Positions 1 to 7,286 of a stretch of DNA of 43,310 bases are shown here, piece by piece. Numbering within the stretch: the first letter of the stretch is position 1; every line of letters starts with the position of its first letter. Source of the DNA: an uncultured Pelagibacteraceae bacterium (GTDB taxonomy: Bacteria > Pseudomonadota > Alphaproteobacteria > Pelagibacterales > Pelagibacteraceae); NCBI GenBank assembly GCA_902634845.1, contig CACPLT010000002.1:1-43310 (forward strand), given 5' to 3'. The notes below the pieces were generated by a model. It ran no database searches, was not told the DNA's origin, and worked only from the letters and a program-made list of their open reading frames with translations. The position numbers and the translations under genes were made by a program.

Positions 1-795
1 TGGCATAAGCTTTTTGCAATTTTTGTGTGCTTCAAGTAAATCTTCCGTCATGTCTTTGGGGTGGGATGTTGTGTATCGAATTCTAAGTAGATCTTTTTTT
101 TTTTCAAGTTCATATAAAATATCAGATAAACGTTTTGTATTATTACAGTAAGCATTTACATTTTGTCCAAGTAAAGTAATTTCACGCGCACCATTATCAA
201 TAAGTTGATCTGCTTCAATTAAAATTTCTTCAAAATTTCTAGAATGTTCTGGGCCTCTAGTATAAGGAACAACACAAAACTTACAAAATTTATCACACCC
301 TTCTTGAATAGTTAAAAATGATGAAATTTTGGAATTGCCATTTCTTATTAGACTTAGATGATCAAATTTTTCAATGACATCAAAATTCGTAACATCTTGT
401 TGTTTTTTTTTCTTATTCTCAATGTTTTGTATAATTTTATTTATTGTTTGATAGGACTGGGGTCCAATAACTGCATCAACATAATGCTCTTTCTTTAAAA
501 TTAAATCACCTTCTGCCTGAGCCACACAACCTGTTATTATAAGAATTGGTTTTTTTTTATTTCTATATTCTTTTTTAACTCTACCGATATCATGAAATAC
601 TTTTTCTGTTGCTTTTTCTCTGATGTGGCATGTATTTATAATATAACAATCTGCCTCAGATTTGTTTAATGTTTTATAGTAATGAATTTTTTTTGTAATA
701 TCGTAAATTCTTTCACTATCATACTCATTCATCTGACAGCCAAAAGTTTTAATGAATATCTTTTTTTTTGAGTTACTTTTTATTTTTTGATCCAT
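1..795 (-). CDS. miaB: MiaB, tRNA-2-methylthio-N6-dimethylallyladenosine synthase (3' end outside window)
   Basis: Radical-SAM methylthiotransferase that adds the 2-methylthio group to i6A37 of tRNAs reading UNN codons. The N-terminal 265 residues are present; the C-terminal part, including the TRAM domain, lies beyond the window edge. Visible are the auxiliary-cluster cysteines in KTFGCQMNEYDSE (C20), INTCHIREKA (C56) and ITGCVAQAEG (C90), and the radical-SAM triad EGCDKFCKFC (C167, C171, C174). I chose ATG at 795, which overlaps the end of the fur-type gene by 23 bases; this gives a short Lys-rich leader before the conserved IKTFGCQMNEYDSE. No nearer ATG precedes that motif. The fur-miaB order is common in alphaproteobacteria. 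Confidence 0.93.
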   Translation of the reverse strand, partial: MDQKIKSNSKKKIFIKTFGCQMNEYDSERIYDITKKIHYYKTLNKSEADCYIINTCHIREKATEKVFHDIGRVKKEYRNKKKPILIITGCVAQAEGDLILKKEHYVDAVIGPQSYQTINKIIQNIENKKKKQQDVTNFDVIEKFDHLSLIRNGNSKISSFLTIQEGCDKFCKFCVVPYTRGPEHSRNFEEILIEADQLIDNGAREITLLGQNVNAYCNNTKRLSDILYELEKKKDLLRIRYTTSHPKDMTEDLLEAHKNCKKLMP

Positions 796-1198
796 ATAGC
801 TCAAGTTTATGATCTACTAAATTGTAACCGAGTTTCTTTGCAATTTTTATTTGTAGTTCTTCAATATCTTTATCAACAAATTCAATTATTTCACCAGTAT
901 TTACATCTATTAGGTGGTCATGATGTTCGTCAGTTGATGGTTCGTATCGGGATTTTCCTTCTTTAAAATCATGTCTTTCGATAATTCCGGACTCTTCAAA
1001 CAACTTTAATGTTCTGTATACTGTTGCTATGCTAATTTTTTTATCTATTAAACTCACTCTTTTATGTAGCTCATCGACATCAGGATGATCTTTAGAGCCA
1101 AAAGTCAATTTTGACTCGGACATTACTTTAGCTATGACTCTTCTTTGTTCAGTGAGCCTAACACCTTTTTGTTTACATTTTTCCTCAATAACACTCAT
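773..1198 (-). CDS. fur: Fur-family metalloregulator (Fur/Mur type)
   Basis: Ferric-uptake-regulator family repressor of 141 residues. The winged helix spans about residues 11-85 (RLTEQRRVIAKVM, then the recognition region ISIATVYRTLKLFEESGII). The dimerisation and metal domain contains EHHDHLID (HHDH at 92-95). The Cys usually found just after this histidine cluster is Asp98, and there is no CxxC zinc site, as in rhizobial Fur proteins that sense manganese (Mur). From sequence alone the effector could be Fe(II), Mn(II) or haem status. It lies 18 bases downstream of tsaB and overlaps miaB, so probably one transcript. The start ATG at 1198 gives a normal Fur N-terminus. Confidence 0.9.
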   Translation of the reverse strand: MSVIEEKCKQKGVRLTEQRRVIAKVMSESKLTFGSKDHPDVDELHKRVSLIDKKISIATVYRTLKLFEESGIIERHDFKEGKSRYEPSTDEHHDHLIDVNTGEIIEFVDKDIEELQIKIAKKLGYNLVDHKLELYGSKNKK

Positions 1199-1216
1199 TA
1201 TTCAAAATCTAAATTT

Positions 1217-1597
1217 TTATTGATAAACAAGGTTTACCACTTTATCTTTCAATTGGTTATTTTTTATTAAAATTTCTATATTTTCAAGTTTTAATTCTGA
1301 TAATTGGTCATTTTTAAAGCCATATAGTTTGGAACCATGAACTGTTTGGATTCCTTTTGCCACAGATAAAGATATTCTAAGAGAAGAAAAGCTTCCTGGG
1401 CCAATATTTACAATTATTGAGTATTTATTGCTTAATTCGACTTTGTGTTTATTGGTAAAGCGTAAAATATTGCTAACAAGTAGATTATTTGAGTTAATAT
1501 TGTTTTGTAATTTTTCTGTAAAAAATTTATTATTAGTTTTTAAACCTATTGAGTTATTTTTGCCTGTGCAACTAATTATTAAAAAATTATTAATCAT
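1217..1597 (-). CDS. tsaB: TsaB (YeaZ), short form: tRNA t6A37 biosynthesis partner
   Basis: Actin-fold, inactive partner of TsaD in threonylcarbamoyladenosine (t6A37) synthesis. The family core motif is clear: IVNIGPGSFSSLRISLSVAKGI around residues 62-83 (compare GPGSFTGLRxGL). At 126 residues it is only slightly more than half the usual 200-230, so essentially only the first lobe remains. The stop is followed after 18 bases by the fur-type gene, so no decayed 3' remnant is present. The alphaproteobacterial neighbour rimI, normally between tsaB and fur, is absent. The start ATG at 1597 overlaps the 5' end of the divergent deacetylase gene. Identification rests mainly on the GPGSF motif and the fur-miaB context. 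Confidence 0.82.
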   Translation of the reverse strand: MINNFLIISCTGKNNSIGLKTNNKFFTEKLQNNINSNNLLVSNILRFTNKHKVELSNKYSIIVNIGPGSFSSLRISLSVAKGIQTVHGSKLYGFKNDQLSELKLENIEILIKNNQLKDKVVNLVYQ

Positions 1598-2609
1598 CTT
1601 TATTTTTTATTTTTCTACGAGTTTTAGTTTGTATTCATCTGAAGCAGTTATAGACGATTTTGGTATAATTGCTATAATGTATCACCGATTTGAAGAAAAT
1701 AAATACCCTTCCACAAATATTAGATTAAATGATTTTAAGAATCACATTAAAATGATAAAAAATAGTGGTATAAAATTTATCAACCCCTCTAATTTTGAAG
1801 AAGAACTTGTAAATAATAAAAAACAGAGAAAATTATTGCTAACGATCGATGATGGTTACAAATCTTTTTTCGATAATGCTTGGCCTATTTTAAAAGATTC
1901 TAAAATCCCATTTATTTTATTTGTTAGCACAAGAGAGGTTGGAAAAAAGGGATATATGACATGGGAAGAAATAAGAGAAATAGAAAAATACGATTTTGTT
2001 GAAATTGGAAACCATAGCCACACACACGAGTATCTTATTGATTTTACTGATGTTGAAATAAAAGAAGATCTAAAAAGGTCAATAAATATTTTTAATGATA
2101 ACTTGGGTAAGAATTCAATTTTTTTTTCTTACCCGTTTGGTGAATATAGCACGTCTTTAAAAAATATTGTGATAGATCTTGGTTTCAAATATGCTTTTGG
2201 GCAACATTCTGGTGTAGTTGATCGTACTAAAAATTATCATGAAATGCCCCGATTTCCAATTAACGAAAAATATGGTGAAACAGAAAGATTTAAAACAATT
2301 CTTAAGACTTTACCATTTCCTTTTAAATCTATAGAGCCAAAAAATAGGTATATTAGTGATAAAAACAACCCGCCAGATGTAAATATACAATTTTATGATA
2401 ATTTAAAAAATTTGAGAAATATTAATTGTTTTTCAAATGAAGAGGATAAATGGAGGAAGTCTAATATAAACTTTACTAGTAATTACAATTTAAATGTAAA
2501 GCTTGGAGGCAAATTTATTACTGAAAGGGGCAGAATAAATTGTTCTTTAAGAGAAGCCAATGGATTTTATAGGTGGCTGGGTATTCAATTCGTTATTAAA
2601 GAAAAGTAA
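1566..2609 (+). CDS. Exported polysaccharide deacetylase (NodB/CE4 family)
   Basis: Metal-dependent carbohydrate esterase of the NodB fold. Motif 1 TIDDGYKSFFDNA (Asp-Asp near residue 94), motif 2 GNHSHTHEYL (H-x3-H-type metal ligands near 150-154) and SYPFGEY are all visible. With a GTG start at 1566 the protein has 347 residues and begins with a signal peptide (hydrophobic LLIIFIFYF followed by small residues), so the product should be periplasmic or membrane anchored. Starting at an ATG further upstream would place a spurious extension before the signal, and the first ATG downstream would delete it. The C-terminal 100 residues are not recognised. It starts inside tsaB on the opposite strand and interrupts the common nfuA-tsaB-fur order. 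Confidence 0.8.
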   Translation: MQLIIKKLLIIFIFYFSTSFSLYSSEAVIDDFGIIAIMYHRFEENKYPSTNIRLNDFKNHIKMIKNSGIKFINPSNFEEELVNNKKQRKLLLTIDDGYKSFFDNAWPILKDSKIPFILFVSTREVGKKGYMTWEEIREIEKYDFVEIGNHSHTHEYLIDFTDVEIKEDLKRSINIFNDNLGKNSIFFSYPFGEYSTSLKNIVIDLGFKYAFGQHSGVVDRTKNYHEMPRFPINEKYGETERFKTILKTLPFPFKSIEPKNRYISDKNNPPDVNIQFYDNLKNLRNINCFSNEEDKWRKSNINFTSNYNLNVKLGGKFITERGRINCSLREANGFYRWLGIQFVIKEK

Positions 2610-2611
2610 AA

Positions 2612-4141
2612 TTAAAGTTGAATATCTTTTTTAACAACAGAATTAGTTAGCTGAACTGTTTCAAAATCAGACAAATCGTTTTGTTTTATAATTTGCTCTA
2701 AGATTTCAGTGTATTCTTTGCCTGTTTGAGCATATCTATCGAGTGTTTCAGTAAGATTTAAACCTTTTATACTTTTATTTCTTTTTCTGTAGCTGTATCT
2801 TTTTTCTCTGAACTCTGAATAGCCCTTATGTGTATTTAGATTATTTTTGTACGCTTTAACTGAAGCTCTTAAGATTGGAAATCTTAAAATTTTATGGCCT
2901 TCGTGTTTACCTTTGTGTAAGGGTTCTATACCTTGACCTGTCCATGTCCACTGCCCAAATATTGCATTGCCTTCTAGTGCGAATCTTGAAGTACCCCAAC
3001 CGCTTTCTTTTGCAGCCTGAGCCAAAGCAATTGAAACAGGAATGATGTCCATTCTTTTATCTAATTCAATAATATCTGAATTTTTAACTTTGTATTCCCT
3101 CAACTTCAGTCTTAGCCAAGATTTTTCTTTATCAGTTGTCATTTTTTTTGAAGTAATTCTTTTCAATTTAATTTTATCATCTAAAATTTTATCATTTTCA
3201 GCAACTACTAATGGTAATACTATTTTTATAAATGTTTCTTTTTTTAGTTTTGTATCTTTAATTTCATCCAAATCTTTTGGAAACTGAGTAAAATAAATTG
3301 GTTTTACTCTTTTTTGATACCTTACAGTCTTCAAGTCGTATTCAACATCCTCAAACAAACTTAATACTGTTTCTGTTTTTATATTTAAATTTGGTAGAAC
3401 TAATTCAGTAACTTGACTTGGAGATTTTTCCTTTTTTGGTTCAGGTTTCTTTACTTGTTTTTCCACTGCTTTTTTTTGTGGTTTTTTTTCAACTTTCTTT
3501 GTTTGTTCTTTTTTTTGTTTTTCAATTTTTTTTGTTTTTTCTTTCTCTACTTGAACTAATTGGTTTGTATTATTTGGATCAAAATTTTCTTTTAATGTGA
3601 AAAAAATTATACCGATTGCACATACAAATACTACAACTCCAAAACCTTTAATTAATTTATTTGTTTTGGTTTTTTCAACTTCAGAGGTATAGAAGCTGCT
3701 AAAGGTTTCAACTAATGTATTTGAGATAAAATTTGCAACTGTAAGAGATACTTTTGGTATCAAATTTAAAATTCCAATTCCTAAATTACCTGAATTCCTC
3801 CACAACCTTACAAAAAAGTTTCCAACGCCTCCAGTGGTATCATCATATAATCCTGTGGCTCCTCTTTTAGTTCTTTTAAAAAATTTTCCTACTCCGTCAG
3901 TTGTATCGCTATAAAATCCTGAAACTCCTCTTCCCGCTTTAGAAATAGGATTTGAAATACTTTTTTTAAAAAAGCTTATATTAAAATCTTTTGGTATAGG
4001 AACATTATTTTTTTTTAAAATATGTTCTATCTGATGAGTAGTAAGATTTTTTTTTCTTTTAATATAATTTTGTATTTCCGTAATTTTATATATTTGTGCT
4101 AATTCTAGTAATTTGTCTCTATAACTTAAATTTTTTTTCAT
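2612..4141 (-). CDS. Bax-like glucosaminidase with one membrane anchor and N-terminal repeats
   Basis: A 509-residue protein with a C-terminal peptidoglycan glucosaminidase domain (GH73/Bax type, about 365-485): PVSIALAQAAKESGWGTSRF carries the likely catalytic Glu, followed by NAIFGQWTW and the GYSEFREKR region. Before it are a Lys/Glu/Gln-rich spacer (about 195-240) and one hydrophobic segment (about 165-183, FGVVVFVCAIGIIFF). The first 160 residues hold two copies of an 18-residue unit (71-88 and 93-110; pattern RGxxGxYxDTTxGVGxFF), 12 of 18 identical, then a second weakly hydrophobic stretch. If the anchor is N-in, the repeats are cytoplasmic and the enzyme periplasmic. The gene abuts nfuA and is last in a murJ-trpS-nfuA run. 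Confidence 0.8.
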   Translation of the reverse strand: MKKNLSYRDKLLELAQIYKITEIQNYIKRKKNLTTHQIEHILKKNNVPIPKDFNISFFKKSISNPISKAGRGVSGFYSDTTDGVGKFFKRTKRGATGLYDDTTGGVGNFFVRLWRNSGNLGIGILNLIPKVSLTVANFISNTLVETFSSFYTSEVEKTKTNKLIKGFGVVVFVCAIGIIFFTLKENFDPNNTNQLVQVEKEKTKKIEKQKKEQTKKVEKKPQKKAVEKQVKKPEPKKEKSPSQVTELVLPNLNIKTETVLSLFEDVEYDLKTVRYQKRVKPIYFTQFPKDLDEIKDTKLKKETFIKIVLPLVVAENDKILDDKIKLKRITSKKMTTDKEKSWLRLKLREYKVKNSDIIELDKRMDIIPVSIALAQAAKESGWGTSRFALEGNAIFGQWTWTGQGIEPLHKGKHEGHKILRFPILRASVKAYKNNLNTHKGYSEFREKRYSYRKRNKSIKGLNLTETLDRYAQTGKEYTEILEQIIKQNDLSDFETVQLTNSVVKKDIQL

Positions 4142-4684
4142 CTATATTGCCTCAACAGAATTCACCTCTTTGACATAATGTTTTAGTAAATTTTGCACTC
4201 CTTGCTTCAAAGTCATTATTGAACTTGGGCACCCAGAACACGCTCCTTGTAATTCAACTTTTACAACACCTTTATCAAAAGATTTAAATTTTATATCTCC
4301 ACCATCCTTTGCTACAGCTGGTCTAATTTTGGTGTCTAAAACATCTTTAATTTTTGAAATAGTTTCATCATCGTCGGTTTTTTTCTCTAATTTGTTATCT
4401 AATAGTATAGGACTATTATTTTTTTCAAAATAGTCGTTTAAGTGAGAAATGATCATTGGTTTTAAACTATCCCAAGTTACATTCTTATCCTTTTTAACAG
4501 TTAAAAAATTATCTGAGATCAAAATTAATTCAACTCCTGAAAAACTTAATATTTCTTTTACAAATGGAATCTTAATATTTTTAAGATTTGACTTCTTAAA
4601 CTCTTCAGTTCCAACTTTTGATAAAATCTTTTGAGACAAAAACTTTAACGAGTCTGGATTTGGTGTTTGTTCTACTTGTATCAT
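4142..4684 (-). CDS. nfuA: NfuA/NifU-like Fe-S cluster carrier
   Basis: Fe-S scaffold or carrier protein of 180 residues. The N-terminal Nfu_N domain (MIQVEQTPNPDSLKF) occupies about 1-85 and the NifU C-terminal domain about 105-175, with the cluster-binding CxxC in GACSGCPSS (C149, C152) and the preceding VAKDGGDIKF. It would pass 4Fe-4S clusters to clients; plausible ones encoded in this window are MiaB and endonuclease III. It abuts the Bax-like gene (no gap) and follows trpS by 15 bases, so it is likely part of the murJ-trpS run. Length and domain order are normal. Confidence 0.93.
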   Translation of the reverse strand: MIQVEQTPNPDSLKFLSQKILSKVGTEEFKKSNLKNIKIPFVKEILSFSGVELILISDNFLTVKKDKNVTWDSLKPMIISHLNDYFEKNNSPILLDNKLEKKTDDDETISKIKDVLDTKIRPAVAKDGGDIKFKSFDKGVVKVELQGACSGCPSSIMTLKQGVQNLLKHYVKEVNSVEAI

Positions 4685-4699
4685 AGTAGAATATGTATA

Positions 4700-5701
4700 T
4701 TACACAAATCCTACTATTTCACGTATCTTTTTTAGGTTTTCCTCAGCGATTATATTGGCTTTTTCTTTGCCTTTTTTTAATACATCCTCTAGGTGTTTTT
4801 TATCTTTCATTAATTTCGCAATATTTTTTCCTATTGGACTTATTGTCTCAACTAATTTTTCAGATAGTTTTATTTTTAATGACGAAAAATCTTTTCCTAC
4901 AAATTCGTTAATCGTAGTTTCTATTTTTTGGTCTGATAAATCTGAGTATATGCTTAATAAATTATATGCCTCGGGCCTATTTTCATAATCTTGAATATTT
5001 TCAGTAATTGGATCTGCATCGGTTTTTGCTTTTTTAATTTTTTTTACAATTTCATCTGAACTATCTTTCAAATTAATTCTAGAATAATCGGACTCCTCAG
5101 ATTTGCTCATTTTTTTTGTTCCATCTCTTAAACTCATTACACGAGAAATATTTTTTTGAATTAAAGGTTCTGGTAAAGGAAAGAAATCTTTTTTGTTAAA
5201 ATCATTATTAAATTTTTGAGCAATATCTCTTGATAATTCTAAATGCTGCTTCTGATCGGCGCCAACAGGCACATGTGTGGCTTTATATAATAAAATATCC
5301 GCAGCCATCAAATTTGGATAGATGTATAAACCAACACTTGCCTTTTCTTTGTCTTTGCCGGCTTTATCTTTAAATTGTGTCATACGATTTAACCAACCTA
5401 CCCTACAAACACAATTTAAAATCCAAGCAAGTTCTGCGTGACCACTTACTGATGATTGATTAAAGATTATACTCTTGTTTGAGTCTAATCCAGAAGCTAA
5501 AAACCCCGCCGTGGTTTCTAAAATATTTGAGTTTAACTCTTTTGGGTTTTGAAACGTTGTTATAGCGTGTAAATCAACCACGCAATATAAGCAATTCTTT
5601 GATTTTTGAAGTGATACGAAATTTTTCAAAGCTCCTAGATAATTTCCCAGATGCAAATTACCAGTTGGCTGAACTCCAGAAAATACTAATTCTTTTTTCA
5701 T
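4700..5701 (-). CDS. trpS: Tryptophanyl-tRNA synthetase
   Basis: Class Ic aminoacyl-tRNA synthetase of 333 residues, normal for the bacterial enzyme. The N-terminus [19 protein letters not shown] contains the HIGH-type signature (HLGN, 17-20) and KMSKS is exact at 197-201 in [13 protein letters not shown]. It charges tRNA-Trp in the cytoplasm. It is one base downstream of murJ on the same strand, a pairing (murJ-trpS) common in alphaproteobacteria. Nothing is missing or unusual. Confidence 0.97.
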   Translation of the reverse strand: MKKELVFSGVQPTGNLHLGNYLGALKNFVSLQKSKNCLYCVVDLHAITTFQNPKELNSNILETTAGFLASGLDSNKSIIFNQSSVSGHAELAWILNCVCRVGWLNRMTQFKDKAGKDKEKASVGLYIYPNLMAADILLYKATHVPVGADQKQHLELSRDIAQKFNNDFNKKDFFPLPEPLIQKNISRVMSLRDGTKKMSKSEESDYSRINLKDSSDEIVKKIKKAKTDADPITENIQDYENRPEAYNLLSIYSDLSDQKIETTINEFVGKDFSSLKIKLSEKLVETISPIGKNIAKLMKDKKHLEDVLKKGKEKANIIAEENLKKIREIVGFV

Positions 5702-5702
5702 A

Positions 5703-7229
5703 CTAATTTGTTTTAAAACTTTTTAAATTAAGCGCTTTTAAAAAATAACAAGTCAAAAAATACAATAAAGCTGCGAAGATTACTATAAATAATAAGTATA
5801 AAATTTTATAATCACTTGAATAACTCAAGTTTTTTGCAAAATAATTTAAACTATAGTGAAAAACATAAGACATAATAGAAGTAGAAAATACTATTTTCAT
5901 TAAGCGACTAAAAAAAGTTGGTTCAACTTTTAAATAACCAATTTTCAAAAGAAGATATAAGTAATAAAAGACACCGATCCATGTAGATAAAGTTGTTGCA
6001 ATTGGAATTATAATGAAACCAATTTGTTTAAAAAATAATACACTTATAGCAATGTTAATAATTACGACAATTATTGAGACTTTGAATGGTGTTATAGTGT
6101 TATCCCTAGCAAAAAAGAAGTTTGCAAATATTTTTAAAACTGCAAAAGCTGGTATACCATAACCAAAATATTTTAGTGCTAATGATGTTTGTGCAATATC
6201 ATTTTCTGTAAAAGATCCATAGCCAAATAGAGCACTTACTATTTCTTCAGATCCAATTATCAAAGCTATACTAGCCGGCAATGATAATAATAAAGATAAT
6301 TCTAAAGACTTATTTTGAATTTTATTGGTCTCATTAATTTTTTTATTTTTTATAAGTTTACTTAGTATTGGTAATGAAACTGTACTCACTGCAATACCAG
6401 CGACTGCGAGGTTAATTTGGTAGATTCTATCTGCATAATATAAATAAGAGACCGCTCCTGCTTGGAATGAAGCTATGATTGTTCCAACCAATATACTTAT
6501 TTGAATTACACCAGATGAAAAAATACTGGGCAAAAGTTTCTTTAAAAAAAATTTTACTTTCTGTCTAACTTTGTTTTTTAAAATAAATGACGGTTTGTAG
6601 TATTTTGAGGCAAAGAAAATTAAAAAAATTAATTGTATTAAGCCCGACAATGAAACTGCGTAAGATAAATTGATTGCAAAATCCAGCTTGAAATAATATG
6701 AAATTACTAAAGATAAAATCAAAATTAAATTTAAAAAAATCGGTGCTGCAGCTGCAGCAGCAAATTTGTTTTCAGAATTAAGTATTCCGGCAAAAAAAGA
6801 AGATAAACTTACAAATGCTAAAAAGGGGAAAGTGATTCTAGTCAAATCAACTGCTAAGTTAAATTTAGTATTGTCCTCTATAAAACCCGGAGCAATTAAA
6901 TAAACTACGTACGGAGTAAGAATTTCTACTATTAAAACTATTGTTAAAAGTCCTAGAGTTAATAAAGTTAAAACTTCATCAGCAAATCTTTTACCTTGCA
7001 TTCTGCCCTTTATTTTTTCTGCAGTGTAACTTGGAATAAATGCAGCATTAAATGTACCTTCTGCGAACAATCTTCTAAATGTATTAGGAAGTCTAAACGC
7101 TACAAAAAACGCATCTGCATATATGGAAGTGCCCAAAAAAATAGCTATTAATATATCTCTAAAATAACCTAGAACACGACTTAGCATCGTGTAAAAACTA
7201 AATACTGTGGTTGAAGATAATAAATTCAT
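5703..7229 (-). CDS. murJ: MurJ (MviN) lipid II flippase
   Basis: Polytopic inner-membrane protein of the MOP exporter superfamily (508 residues, about 14 hydrophobic helices) that flips lipid II to the periplasm. The N-terminus is typical: [20 protein letters not shown], then [27 protein letters not shown], with the conserved Arg and charged residues of the central cavity. First gene of a minus-strand run murJ-trpS-nfuA-Bax-like, separated by 57 AT-rich bases from the divergent maeB. The promoters of both genes must lie in that gap or in the adjoining coding sequence. Confidence 0.96.
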   Translation of the reverse strand: MNLLSSTTVFSFYTMLSRVLGYFRDILIAIFLGTSIYADAFFVAFRLPNTFRRLFAEGTFNAAFIPSYTAEKIKGRMQGKRFADEVLTLLTLGLLTIVLIVEILTPYVVYLIAPGFIEDNTKFNLAVDLTRITFPFLAFVSLSSFFAGILNSENKFAAAAAAPIFLNLILILSLVISYYFKLDFAINLSYAVSLSGLIQLIFLIFFASKYYKPSFILKNKVRQKVKFFLKKLLPSIFSSGVIQISILVGTIIASFQAGAVSYLYYADRIYQINLAVAGIAVSTVSLPILSKLIKNKKINETNKIQNKSLELSLLLSLPASIALIIGSEEIVSALFGYGSFTENDIAQTSLALKYFGYGIPAFAVLKIFANFFFARDNTITPFKVSIIVVIINIAISVLFFKQIGFIIIPIATTLSTWIGVFYYLYLLLKIGYLKVEPTFFSRLMKIVFSTSIMSYVFHYSLNYFAKNLSYSSDYKILYLLFIVIFAALLYFLTCYFLKALNLKSFKTN

Positions 7230-7286
7230 ATTTAAGACAAAATTATAAGTGATATATTCTCATATATATTACATACTCAAAATCCA

